DNA from: an uncultured Oscillospiraceae bacterium
GTDB lineage: Bacteria; Bacillota_A; Clostridia; Oscillospirales; Oscillospiraceae
Reading direction: 5' to 3'
Assembly: GCA_910584605.1 (NCBI GenBank)
Contig: CAJUAW010000056.1
Span: 1 to 16,910 of the forward strand
DNA length: 16,910 bases
Below, in pieces: positions 1-9,427 of this stretch. The translations under genes and the position numbers were made by a program. Every line of letters starts with the position of its first letter. Positions within the stretch are counted from its first letter, which is position 1. Below the pieces are notes generated by a model that worked only from the letters and a program-made list of their open reading frames with translations, had not been told where the DNA came from and did not search any database.

Positions 1-1
1 C

Positions 2-967
2 ATTGACGAGAGCCACGTCACCCTGCCCCAGGTGCGGGCCATGTACAACGGGGACCGGGCCCGGAAGACCACCCTGGTGGACTACGGCTTCCGCCTGCCC
101 AGTGCCTTTGACAACCGGCCGCTGAAGTTTGAGGAGTTTGAGAAGCGGGTCAACCAGCTGATTTACGTCTCCGCCACACCGGGGGAATACGAGCGCACCC
201 GGTCGGGGCAGATCGTGGAGCAGGTCATCCGTCCCACCGGCCTGCTGGACCCGCTCATCGAAGTTCGCCCGGTGGAGGGCCAGATTGACGATCTGATCGG
301 TGAGATCAACACCCGCACCGCCCGGAACGAGCGGATTCTGGTGACCACCCTCACCAAGCGGATGGCGGAGGACCTGACCACTTACCTTCAGGGGGCGGGC
401 ATCAAGGTGCGGTACATGCACCACGACATCGACGCCATGGAGCGGATGGAGATCATCCGGGATCTGCGCATGGGGCTGTTTTCGGTGCTCATCGGCATCA
501 ATCTGCTGCGGGAGGGCCTGGACCTGCCCGAGGTGTCCCTGGTGGCCATTCTGGACGCGGACAAGGAGGGCTTCCTCCGGTCGGAGACCTCCCTGGTTCA
601 GACCATCGGCCGGGCCGCCCGGAACGCGGAGGGCATGGTGGTCATGTACGCCGATACCATCACCCCCTCCATGCGCCGGGCCATCGATGAGACGGAGCGC
701 CGCCGGGAGAAGCAGGACGCCTACAACAAGGCCCACGGCATCGTGCCCAAGACGGTCATCAAGTCGGTGCGCAACCTGCTGGATCTGACCGCCCAGGACG
801 ACGGGGACACCGCCGAGCGCCGGGGCGAGGTGGCCGGCCTGACCAAGCAGCAGAAGGCGGAGCGCATCGCCAGGCTGGAGAAGGAAATGCGGGAGGCCGC
901 CAAGCTGCTGGAGTTCGAGCTGGCCGCCGCCCTCCGGGACCAGATCATCGAGCTGCGGGGAAAATAA
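2..967 (+). CDS. uvrB: Excinuclease ABC subunit B, C-terminal part (5' truncated by window edge)
   Basis: UvrB receives damaged DNA from UvrA, verifies the lesion and recruits UvrC in nucleotide excision repair. About 321 codons are visible. The reading frame is open from base 2 and begins with the helicase motif DESH (5-16). Going by the family, roughly 335 N-terminal residues, including Walker A and the beta-hairpin, lie outside the window. Visible UvrB signatures are SATPGEYE (about 170-193), the helicase domain 2 stretch with REGLDLPEVS (about 510-540), QTIGRAARN (about 599-625), and a C-terminal UVR motif (LEKEM...LEFELAAALRDQI, last 30 residues) that contacts UvrC. The internal ATG at 32 is not the start. 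It heads a plus-strand run of closely spaced genes, and uvrA lies 2.4 kb downstream rather than adjacent. Identification is secure. Confidence 0.97.
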   Translation: MDESHVTLPQVRAMYNGDRARKTTLVDYGFRLPSAFDNRPLKFEEFEKRVNQLIYVSATPGEYERTRSGQIVEQVIRPTGLLDPLIEVRPVEGQIDDLIGEINTRTARNERILVTTLTKRMAEDLTTYLQGAGIKVRYMHHDIDAMERMEIIRDLRMGLFSVLIGINLLREGLDLPEVSLVAILDADKEGFLRSETSLVQTIGRAARNAEGMVVMYADTITPSMRRAIDETERRREKQDAYNKAHGIVPKTVIKSVRNLLDLTAQDDGDTAERRGEVAGLTKQQKAERIARLEKEMREAAKLLEFELAAALRDQIIELRGK

Positions 968-981
968 GGGAGGCGCCGTCC

Positions 982-1128
982 ATGGGCGGATTGATCATCG
1001 TTTTCATGTGGCCGATGCTGCTGACTATGGTGAAATACGGCCTGCTCCTGTTGATCATCTGGGAGCTTTTGCTGGTGTTTCTGTGCGGGGCCTATGTGCT
1101 CTGGGGACGCCAGCTGCTGGTGCTGTAA
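982..1128 (+). CDS. Small hydrophobic membrane peptide, 48 aa
   Basis: This is a short gene in the gap between uvrB and the ybaK-like gene. A good ribosome binding site (GGGAGG, 968-973) sits 8 bases before the ATG, directly after the uvrB stop. The 48-residue product is almost entirely hydrophobic (MGGLIIVFMWPMLLTM, then KYGLLLLIIWELLLVFLCG) and ends in a short polar tail, WGRQLLVL. It would form one long or two short membrane helices. I do not recognise a family. The tight spacing and good ribosome binding site argue for translation as part of the uvrB transcript. The overlapping longer frame starting near 1008 has no comparable site and lies in the wrong frame for both neighbours. Confidence 0.6.
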   Translation: MGGLIIVFMWPMLLTMVKYGLLLLIIWELLLVFLCGAYVLWGRQLLVL

Positions 1129-1146
1129 GGGAAGGATGTGGCGGCA

Positions 1147-1626
1147 ATGGCCGGACAGACAGAAAAAACAAACGTAATGCGGGTGTTGGAGCAAAAAAAC
1201 ATCCCCTATACCGCCCACGCCTACGACCAGCTGGCGGGGACGGACGGGGCGAGCGTGGCCAAGCAGCTGGGGCAGGACCTGGCGCAGGTGTTCAAGACCC
1301 TGGTGGCCCGGGGGGCCTCCGGCGGGCTGTATGTGTTTGATATCCCGGTGGGGGACAGCCTGGACCTGAAAAAGGCGGCGAGAGCCGTGGGGGAGAAGTC
1401 GGTCGCCATGATCGCCCAGAAGGAGCTGCTGCCCCTGACGGGCTACGTCCACGGCGGCTGCTCCCCGGTGGGAATGAAGAAGCAGTACCCCACCGTCTTC
1501 GATGAGACGGCGGAGCTGTTCGATACCATCTGCGTCTCCGCCGGGAAGATCGGCTTTCAGGTGGAGCTGGACCCCGCCGCATTGATCGCTCTGGTGGGCG
1601 GGACAACGGCGGATTTGACCGTTTGA
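1147..1626 (+). CDS. ybaK: YbaK/EbsC-family Cys-tRNA(Pro) deacylase
   Basis: Members of this family are free-standing editing enzymes that hydrolyse Cys-tRNA(Pro), mischarged by prolyl-tRNA synthetase, in the cytoplasm. The 159-residue product matches the length of E. coli YbaK. It shows the N-terminal KTNVMRVLEQKNIPY segment, the conserved lysine (K50) in QVFKTLVAR that the family needs for activity, DLKKAARAVG, and GGCSPVGMKK near residue 114. An in-frame GTG at 1138 would give three extra residues, but it lies only 1 base from the purine-rich AAGGGAAGGA (1127-1136). The ATG at 1147 sits 10 bases from that site and is preferred. The gene lies 18 bases after the small membrane peptide and 12 bases before the TfoX-DUF3788 gene, so it is probably cotranscribed. 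The family call is confident; exact tRNA specificity is inferred. Confidence 0.9.
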   Translation: MAGQTEKTNVMRVLEQKNIPYTAHAYDQLAGTDGASVAKQLGQDLAQVFKTLVARGASGGLYVFDIPVGDSLDLKKAARAVGEKSVAMIAQKELLPLTGYVHGGCSPVGMKKQYPTVFDETAELFDTICVSAGKIGFQVELDPAALIALVGGTTADLTV

Positions 1627-1638
1627 GGAGGTAAAACT

Positions 1639-2421
1639 ATGGCGAGCAGCCCTGATTTTGTCAACTACATCTGTGAGCAGCTGGAGGGCCTGGGGGCCGT
1701 CCGTTCCCGAAAGATGTTCGGGGAGTATATGGTCTATCTCAACGACAAGCCGGTGGTGATTATCTGCGGCGACCGGCCCATGGTGAAGATGCTGCCCTGT
1801 CTGGAGGAGCTGCTCCGGGGCCGCCCCGCCGAGCCGCCCTACGAGGGGGCCAAGGACCACTACCTTCTGGACCCGGACGACCGGGACACCCTGCGCCAGG
1901 CGGTCCGCCTGGCCGAGGAGGTCACCCCCCTGCCCAGGAAGAAGGCCCCCAAAAAGAAGGACCCGGCCAAAGCGGAGGGCCCTGTGCCCTGGGACATGGC
2001 CTGGCCCCAGCATACGAAGCCCGCCCTGTCCGACATTGGGGCCTGGGTGAACAACCCCCTTCTGGAGGAGCTGGCGGACTGGATGAAGGAGACTTATCAG
2101 CTGGAGCCCTCCATCGAGTTCAGCCGGTGCTCCATGGACCGGGGATGGAACGTGAAATATAAAAAGGGGAGCAGGGCCTTGTGCGCCCTCTATGTCCGCT
2201 CTGGCTGGTTCACCGCCATGGTGACCCTGAGGGCCAAGGAGGTGGCCGGGCTGGAGACCCTTCTGCCCACCTTCTCCGCCCCGTTCCGCAAGCTGTATGA
2301 AGAGACTCCGCCCTTCAACGGCGGCAAGTGGCTGGTGATGGATGTAAAAAAGCCGGAGCAGCTGGAGGAGATTCAGCGGCTGATTCTGATGAAGGCAAAG
2401 CCCCCGCGCAATGCCATGTAA
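1639..2421 (+). CDS. TfoX N-terminal domain fused to DUF3788 domain
   Basis: The 260-residue protein has two parts. Residues 1-97 resemble the TfoX N-terminal domain: a helical start, RSRKMFGEYMVYLNDKPV at about 22-39, then a hydrophobic strand and a DHYLLDPDD segment. A lysine- and proline-rich linker (98-118, PRKKAPKKKDPAK) joins it to a DUF3788-like domain (about 122-255) with the characteristic SRCSMDRGWNVKYKKG (about 162-177) followed by a hydrophobic strand. TfoX_N domains occur in competence regulators but also as stand-alone proteins of unknown role, and DUF3788 has no established function. No DNA-binding activity can be claimed. A strong GAGGAGG (1625-1631) overlaps the previous stop and lies 7 bases from the ATG. 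The product is probably cytoplasmic, with no signal peptide or membrane helix. Confidence 0.8.
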   Translation: MASSPDFVNYICEQLEGLGAVRSRKMFGEYMVYLNDKPVVIICGDRPMVKMLPCLEELLRGRPAEPPYEGAKDHYLLDPDDRDTLRQAVRLAEEVTPLPRKKAPKKKDPAKAEGPVPWDMAWPQHTKPALSDIGAWVNNPLLEELADWMKETYQLEPSIEFSRCSMDRGWNVKYKKGSRALCALYVRSGWFTAMVTLRAKEVAGLETLLPTFSAPFRKLYEETPPFNGGKWLVMDVKKPEQLEEIQRLILMKAKPPRNAM

Positions 2422-2437
2422 AGGGAGGTGCCGCGGG

Positions 2438-2953
2438 ATGAAAATACATCTTTCTGTTATACTGCTCAGCGCGATCCTGCTTCTGTCCGCCTGCGGACCC
2501 GTGCCGAAGGAGGGGGCGGTCTCATCGGGGACTTCGGCTTCCGCCTCAGAGCCGGAGGCTATCGTGCCCGCCTACTTCGGGGATTGGGCGGTGACCGCCT
2601 GTCTGGGGACTGCCCCAACCTGCGCCATGAGCCAGGAGGAGCTGGATGCCTGCGTGGGGCTGACCTTCTCCTACGGGGAGGACAGCTTCACGGCCGAGGG
2701 GATCACCTGTGAATTTCTGCCCGGCACAGCCTACGCCGAGGATATCGTCACGGCGGAGGGCTTCGAGACAGCCTGTGGGCTGGCTCCCTCCGAGCTGGGA
2801 GTGTCGGCCTCCATGCTGCTCCACGTCACGGTGAATATTGAGGGGAATATCGGCCAAAACCGGTTTCTGGGCCGGGACTTCTTTGTCCTGGGCAGCGACA
2901 GTCTGCTTATCTACTGCGACGGTGCCTTCTTCCAGGCGGAGCGGGCGGAGTAA
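2438..2953 (+). CDS. Putative lipoprotein of unknown function
   Basis: The 171-residue product begins with a classic lipoprotein signal: MK, a hydrophobic stretch, then the lipobox LSAC with the acylated cysteine at residue 19. A Ser/Ala/Glu-rich flexible segment follows (about 30-50). The mature part looks globular and has a YFGDWAVTACLGTAPTCAMS region. It should be anchored to the outer face of the membrane. A longer frame opens at 2411, but the ATG at 2438 is preferred because AAGGGAGG (2421-2428) lies 9 bases upstream and the signal peptide starts cleanly there. I do not recognise a family for the mature domain. The membrane-protein gene follows after 14 bases, so the two may act together at the envelope. 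Confidence 0.75.
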   Translation: MKIHLSVILLSAILLLSACGPVPKEGAVSSGTSASASEPEAIVPAYFGDWAVTACLGTAPTCAMSQEELDACVGLTFSYGEDSFTAEGITCEFLPGTAYAEDIVTAEGFETACGLAPSELGVSASMLLHVTVNIEGNIGQNRFLGRDFFVLGSDSLLIYCDGAFFQAERAE

Positions 2954-2967
2954 GGGGGGCGGGCACG

Positions 2968-3330
2968 ATGGCCTTTATGGCGCTGTTCGGATGGATATTT
3001 CTTCTAATGATTCCGGCCTTTTATATCGGTATGGCTTTGGAGGCGGTTCTGACTTGGGCTGCGGCCCATGTCCTTTTGCTCAATGTGATTCTGGTCCTTC
3101 TGCTGGTGCCAAATCTGCTGATTCTTTGGATCCTGTTGAAAATCCGGGCGAAATGGAAGCGGGAAGGGAAGCTGAAGGCGTCCTATGCCAGACGAGACCC
3201 GACTTTAAAAGGTTTCTTGGGCCGTTTCACTCTGTTTTGCGGGCTGGCCTGGGAGTTTTTTGTCGTCATTGCCTTCCTGGCACTTTTGATTTTTCAGCCT
3301 ATTCCCCGTTTGGCGGGTATACTTCTGTAA
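2968..3330 (+). CDS. Small integral membrane protein, 120 aa, unrecognised
   Basis: The 120-residue product has three predicted membrane segments (about 4-25, 32-57 and 84-110). A basic loop (about 58-83, KIRAKWKREGKLKASYARR) separates the second and third and should face the cytoplasm. A G-rich run (2954-2959) 8 bases upstream serves as ribosome binding site. Codon use differs from the neighbours: many T-ending codons and TTT/TTG in place of the usual C- and G-ending ones, giving visibly lower GC. That points to a different origin or weak selection. No family was recognised. It follows the lipoprotein gene closely and ends 32 bases before uvrA. A frame continuous with uvrA also crosses this region, but this hydrophobic frame is the better coding candidate. 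Confidence 0.65.
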   Translation: MAFMALFGWIFLLMIPAFYIGMALEAVLTWAAAHVLLLNVILVLLLVPNLLILWILLKIRAKWKREGKLKASYARRDPTLKGFLGRFTLFCGLAWEFFVVIAFLALLIFQPIPRLAGILL

Positions 3331-3347
3331 ACTCGATATTTGCGTAC

Positions 3348-3353
3348 AAGGAG
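3348..3353 (+). promoter_or_regulatory. Ribosome binding site fixing the uvrA start
   Basis: AAGGAG lies 9 bases before the ATG at 3363. It marks that codon as the uvrA start, even though the same frame is open upstream to about 2838. Confidence 0.85.
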
Positions 3354-3362
3354 AACAAAGCC

Positions 3363-6185
<2,823 letters not shown>

Positions 6186-6186
6186 A

Positions 6187-6285
6187 ACTCACGTCCCCGC
6201 CACGACGGTGATATTTCTGGCCGACCACTTCGGCGTGACCACCGACGATCTGCTGGACCGGACGGACGATTCCGGCCTGAATTAG
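6187..6285 (+). pseudogene. Remnant of an XRE-type (HTH_3) regulator, C-terminal end of the DNA-binding domain
   Basis: Directly after the uvrA stop, a plus-strand frame reads PATTVIFLADHFGVTTDDLLDRTDD and ends at TAG (6283-6285). This matches the end of the Cro/C1-type helix-turn-helix domain, typically TL.KLADYFGVS.DYLLGRTD. No start codon, ribosome binding site or first half of the domain is present, and the similarity stops at the uvrA end. It is best read as the 3' stump of a lost regulator gene left by a deletion or rearrangement. The stop overlaps the AGGAG used by the next gene. The match is by eye and short, so confidence is moderate. Confidence 0.55.
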
Positions 6286-6294
6286 GAGAGTTTC

Positions 6295-6792
6295 ATGGAA
6301 CTGTTTCAATGGCTCACGGCGACCATAACGGGGAAATGCATCTTCACCATGCTGGTGTCCATGCTCCCGGTGATCGAACTGCGGGGGGGCATCCCCTTCG
6401 GGGTGGCTCTGGGGCTGCCCTATTACCTGGCCTTTCCGGCGGCGGTGGCGGGCAATCTGATCCCCGCGCCCATCATCGTCGTCTATATCCGCCGCATTTT
6501 TATGCTGATGCGCAGGCATCTGCCCCGCCTCAACTTTCTGGTGGACCGCTTGGAGAAAAAGGCCCACCTGAAGGGGAAAAAGGTGCAGAAGTTCCAATAT
6601 CTGGGCCTGTGGCTCTTTGTGTCCATCCCCCTGCCGGGGACGGGGGCCTGGACGGGGGCCATGGCCGCGGCCTTTTTGGACATGCGGCTGAAAAAAGCCA
6701 TGCCCGCCATCACCATGGGGGTGCTCACCGCCGGGGGGATTATGCTGGCCCTGACCCATGTGGGAGTCAACCTGTTTTCCGGGGCGGTTTGA
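6295..6792 (+). CDS. Small multidrug export (COG2426-type) membrane protein
   Basis: The 165-residue integral membrane protein matches the 'putative small multi-drug export' family. It has SMLPVIELRGGIPFG at about 22-36 and SIPLPGTGAWTGA at about 109-121, a symmetrical pair of Pro/Gly-rich re-entrant motifs reminiscent of DedA-like proteins. Membrane segments are seen at about 10-28, 38-62, 100-125 and 137-160. A basic loop (residues 63-97, rich in R and K) should be cytoplasmic. AGGAG (6284-6288) lies 6 bases from the ATG. The family name is historical; its substrate is not established, and drug export should not be assumed. The following small gene starts 45 bases downstream. Confidence 0.85.
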   Translation: MELFQWLTATITGKCIFTMLVSMLPVIELRGGIPFGVALGLPYYLAFPAAVAGNLIPAPIIVVYIRRIFMLMRRHLPRLNFLVDRLEKKAHLKGKKVQKFQYLGLWLFVSIPLPGTGAWTGAMAAAFLDMRLKKAMPAITMGVLTAGGIMLALTHVGVNLFSGAV

Positions 6793-6823
6793 CCATCTGG
6801 CCCGCCGGCGCATAGAATGGCCC

Positions 6824-6830
6824 GGAGGTG
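6824..6830 (+). promoter_or_regulatory. Ribosome binding site selecting a GTG start
   Basis: GGAGGTG lies 7 bases before GTG 6838. The in-frame ATG at 6817 lies upstream of this site and has no comparable site of its own, so the GTG is chosen. Confidence 0.75.
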
Positions 6831-6837
6831 TTGCTCT

Positions 6838-7170
6838 GTGGGTACATTCTGGGACGCGGCCCTGGCCGTGGTCTGCATACTTGGCCTGGCCCTGGTGGGC
6901 TGGTGGCTGTTCGGGCTTTTGCTGCGCCCCCTGCCGGGGCGGGAGGCCAAGGTGGTCCTGGCCGGCCGGGGCGGCGGGGAGGCGCTGGAGCAGCAGGTCC
7001 GGTCCTTTCTCTGGCTGCGGGGCCTGGGGCTGCTGCGCTGCCCCATTGTCATCGCCGACGTGGGCCTGACCCCCGCCGGCTGGGAGCTGGCCCTGCGGCT
7101 GACCGCCCGCTGGCCCGGGGTCATTCTGTGGCCGGTCGGCGATTTGGCGGACTACATCGCGGAGGGCTGA
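6838..7170 (+). CDS. Single-helix membrane protein, unrecognised, upstream of recD2
   Basis: The 110-residue product starts at a GTG placed 7 bases after GGAGGTG. One N-terminal membrane helix (about 7-29, AALAVVCILGLALVGWWLFG) is followed by a cytoplasmic domain of about 80 residues. That domain alternates hydrophobic strands and helices (AKVVLAGRG, LLRCPIVIADVGL, GVILWPVGDL), which suggests a small alpha/beta fold. No catalytic motif or named family was recognised. The stop lies 20 bases before recD2, so cotranslation or coregulation with the helicase is plausible. GC-rich codon use matches uvrA and recD2, which supports it as a real resident gene. Confidence 0.7.
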   Translation: MGTFWDAALAVVCILGLALVGWWLFGLLLRPLPGREAKVVLAGRGGGEALEQQVRSFLWLRGLGLLRCPIVIADVGLTPAGWELALRLTARWPGVILWPVGDLADYIAEG

Positions 7171-7190
7171 AGGAAAGGAGATGGCGCCCT

Positions 7191-9392
7191 ATGTCAGAGC
7201 AGGAGCTGGAGCTGCTGGAGGGCGCCGTCTCCGCCGTTATTTTTCAGAACGAGGAGAACGGCTACGCCATCCTCAAGCTGGACGTCCGCGGCGAGGAGGT
7301 CACCGTGGTGGGGACCATGGCCGGGGTGGCGCCGGGGGAGTATCTGTCCGTCCGGGGCCGCTGGACCCGTCACCCTGCCTACGGCCCCCAGCTGAAAGCG
7401 GAGGTGGTGGAACGCCGCCTGCCCCAAAGCCTGAAGGAGATCTTTCACTACCTGTCCTCCGGGGCAGTGAAGGGGGTGGGCAAGACCACCGCCCGGCTCA
7501 TCATCGAGGAGTTCGGGGAGGACGCCCTTGCCGTCATCGAGGACGACCCGGAGCAGCTGACCAAGATCAAAGGCATCACCAAAAAGCGGGCGGTGCAGAT
7601 CGGGGAGACCTTCCGCCAGCAGATGGGGACCCGCCGCCTGCTGGAGTTTTTAGGGGAGCACCAGCTGCCCATGGAGCTGGCCGTGTCCCTGCGCCGGGCC
7701 TACGGCGATGTGGCCCTGGAGGTGGTGAAGGCCAACCCCTATCTGCTGGTGGACCGGGAATTTGAGGTGGAGTTCTCTCAGGCGGACGCCCTGGCCCTGT
7801 CCCTGGGGGTGGGGCCGGAGGACCCGCTGCGTCTGGAGGCGGGGCTGCTCTTTGAGCTGAGCCACAACAATTACAACAACGGCCACACCTTTCTCCCGCG
7901 GCACAAGCTGCTGGAGGCCACCGCCAGGCTGCTGGAGGTCCCCGGCGACCTGCTGGAGGAGGGGCTGGACGCGCTGATCCAGCGGGGCGAGGCGGAGTGC
8001 GAGACGGTAGCGGGGCAGGAGGCGGTGTACCTCCCCGCCCTGTATGAGGCGGAGATGTACATCGCCCAGCGGGTGCTGGAAATGAGCCGGGCCGAGCTGC
8101 TGCCTCTGGAGGGGCTGGACCAGCTGATCGGCCGCATCGAGCGGGAGCAGCGCATCTCCTACGCCCCCCAGCAGCGGGCGGCGGTGGAGCTGGCCGCCAA
8201 CCGGCAGGTGATGCTCCTCACCGGCGGGCCGGGCACGGGCAAGACCACCTGTCTGCGGGGGGTGCTGGCACTCTTTGAGCGGCTGGGGCTGGAGACTGCC
8301 CTGGCCGCCCCCACCGGCCGGGCGGCCAAGCGGCTGGGGGAGCTGTGCTCCACCGACGCCTCTACCATCCACCGCTTGCTGGAGACGGGCTTCGATCCCC
8401 ACTCCGGCAAGCTGGTGTTCACCAAAAACTCCTGCGACCCCCTGAAGGCGGACGCCGTCATTGTGGACGAGACCTCCATGGTGGACGTGCCCCTCATGGC
8501 CGCCCTGCTGGACGCCCTGGAGGGGGACTGCCGCCTGGTGCTGGTGGGCGACCCGGACCAGCTGCCCTCGGTGGGGCCGGGGGCGCTGTTTGCTGACCTG
8601 ATCCGCAGCGGGGTGGTGCCCACCGTCCGGCTGACGGAGATCTTCCGGCAGGCGGCCCAGAGCGCCATCATCTGCAACGCCCATCAGATTAACCAGGGTC
8701 AGGTCCCCGAGCTGCTGCGCAACCAGGGGGACTTCTTCTGCCTGCCCCGGCGGGACCCGGCTGCGGTGGTGGACACCGTGGTGGACCTGTGCCGCCGCCG
8801 CCTCCCCGAGCGGCTGGGTATCCCCACCGACCAGATCCAGGTGCTGTCCCCCACCCGCCGCCGGGGGACGGGCACCCGCGCCCTGAATCAGGCCCTTCAG
8901 ACGGCGCTGAACCCGCCCCTGGAGGGGAAGGGGGAGCGCCGCTTCGGCGACTGGATCTTCCGGGCGGGAGACCGGGTGATGCAGGTGCGCAACAACTACG
9001 ACATCCTGTGGCGGGAGGACCAGGGGACCGACTCTGGCATGGGGATGTTTAACGGGGACGTGGGGGTGATCCGCTCCATCGAGAAGGAGGTCATCACCGT
9101 GGACTTTGACGGCAAGGTGGTGGAGTATTCCCCGGACATGCTGGGGGAGCTGGAGCCCGCCTTCGCCGTGACGGTACATAAGGCCCAGGGCAGCGAGTAC
9201 CGGGCGGTGATCTTGGCCGCCCTGGACGGCGCGCCGGTCCTGATGACCCGGGGGGTGCTGTATACCGCCGTCACCCGGGCCAGAGAGCTGTTCATCGTGG
9301 TGGGCGACCCCGCCGTGGTGGCCGGGATGGTGCGCAACAACCGGCAGGCCAAGCGGTACTCCGGGCTGAGAGCGCGGCTGACGGAGTCGTAA
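7191..9392 (+). CDS. recD2: RecD2-type ATP-dependent 5'-3' DNA helicase
   Basis: RecD2 is a superfamily 1B helicase found in bacteria that often lack RecBC; it acts in recombination and repair. The 733-residue product has the usual RecD2 length. It carries an N-terminal OB-like region, helix-hairpin-helix repeats (about 80-145, including IKGITKKRAVQIGE), and a helicase core. The core has Walker A GGPGTGKT at 345-352, motif II VDETSMVD at about 425, GDPDQLPSVGPG at 453, LTEIFRQ, VHKAQGSE at 662 and a C-terminal YTAVTRARELFIVVGD. The long N-terminal region distinguishes it from the RecD of RecBCD. The start is ATG 7191, 10 bases after AAAGGAG (7174-7180). The same frame is open back to 6828 but lacks helicase similarity there. 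A terminator-like stem-loop follows the stop. Confidence 0.96.
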   Translation: MSEQELELLEGAVSAVIFQNEENGYAILKLDVRGEEVTVVGTMAGVAPGEYLSVRGRWTRHPAYGPQLKAEVVERRLPQSLKEIFHYLSSGAVKGVGKTTARLIIEEFGEDALAVIEDDPEQLTKIKGITKKRAVQIGETFRQQMGTRRLLEFLGEHQLPMELAVSLRRAYGDVALEVVKANPYLLVDREFEVEFSQADALALSLGVGPEDPLRLEAGLLFELSHNNYNNGHTFLPRHKLLEATARLLEVPGDLLEEGLDALIQRGEAECETVAGQEAVYLPALYEAEMYIAQRVLEMSRAELLPLEGLDQLIGRIEREQRISYAPQQRAAVELAANRQVMLLTGGPGTGKTTCLRGVLALFERLGLETALAAPTGRAAKRLGELCSTDASTIHRLLETGFDPHSGKLVFTKNSCDPLKADAVIVDETSMVDVPLMAALLDALEGDCRLVLVGDPDQLPSVGPGALFADLIRSGVVPTVRLTEIFRQAAQSAIICNAHQINQGQVPELLRNQGDFFCLPRRDPAAVVDTVVDLCRRRLPERLGIPTDQIQVLSPTRRRGTGTRALNQALQTALNPPLEGKGERRFGDWIFRAGDRVMQVRNNYDILWREDQGTDSGMGMFNGDVGVIRSIEKEVITVDFDGKVVEYSPDMLGELEPAFAVTVHKAQGSEYRAVILAALDGAPVLMTRGVLYTAVTRARELFIVVGDPAVVAGMVRNNRQAKRYSGLRARLTES

Positions 9393-9396
9393 AAAA

Positions 9397-9421
9397 GCCT
9401 CCCCCGTCCTCTGGGGGAGGC
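9397..9421 (-). terminator. Rho-independent terminator of the HAD gene, between convergent genes
   Basis: GCCTCCCCC (9397-9405) pairs perfectly with GGGGGAGGC (9413-9421) around a 7-base loop. On the minus strand the stem is followed by six T residues (complement of 9391-9396), making a strong terminator just after the HAD stop at 9428. On the plus strand the trailing sequence is only TTGCGCTT, so termination of recD2 here would be weaker. Confidence 0.85.
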
Positions 9422-9427
9422 TTGCGC

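Noticed and set aside
1008..1340. 110-codon plus-strand frame between uvrB and ybaK
   Set aside because: No ribosome binding site, overlaps the ybaK-like gene out of frame, Gly/Arg/Ala-rich shadow composition.
2838..3362. N-terminal extension of uvrA by 175 codons in the same open frame
   Set aside because: It overlaps the lipoprotein and membrane-protein genes, has no UvrA similarity, and the true start at 3363 has its own AAGGAG and the canonical N-terminus.
3301..3362. LexA (SOS) operator or separate promoter in front of uvrA
   Set aside because: No GAAC-N4-GTTC type site is visible. A TATACT at 3318-3323 has no properly spaced -35.
7650..9179. 509-codon minus-strand open frame opposite recD2
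   Set aside because: Same reason: a shadow of GC-rich coding sequence with no recognisable protein features.
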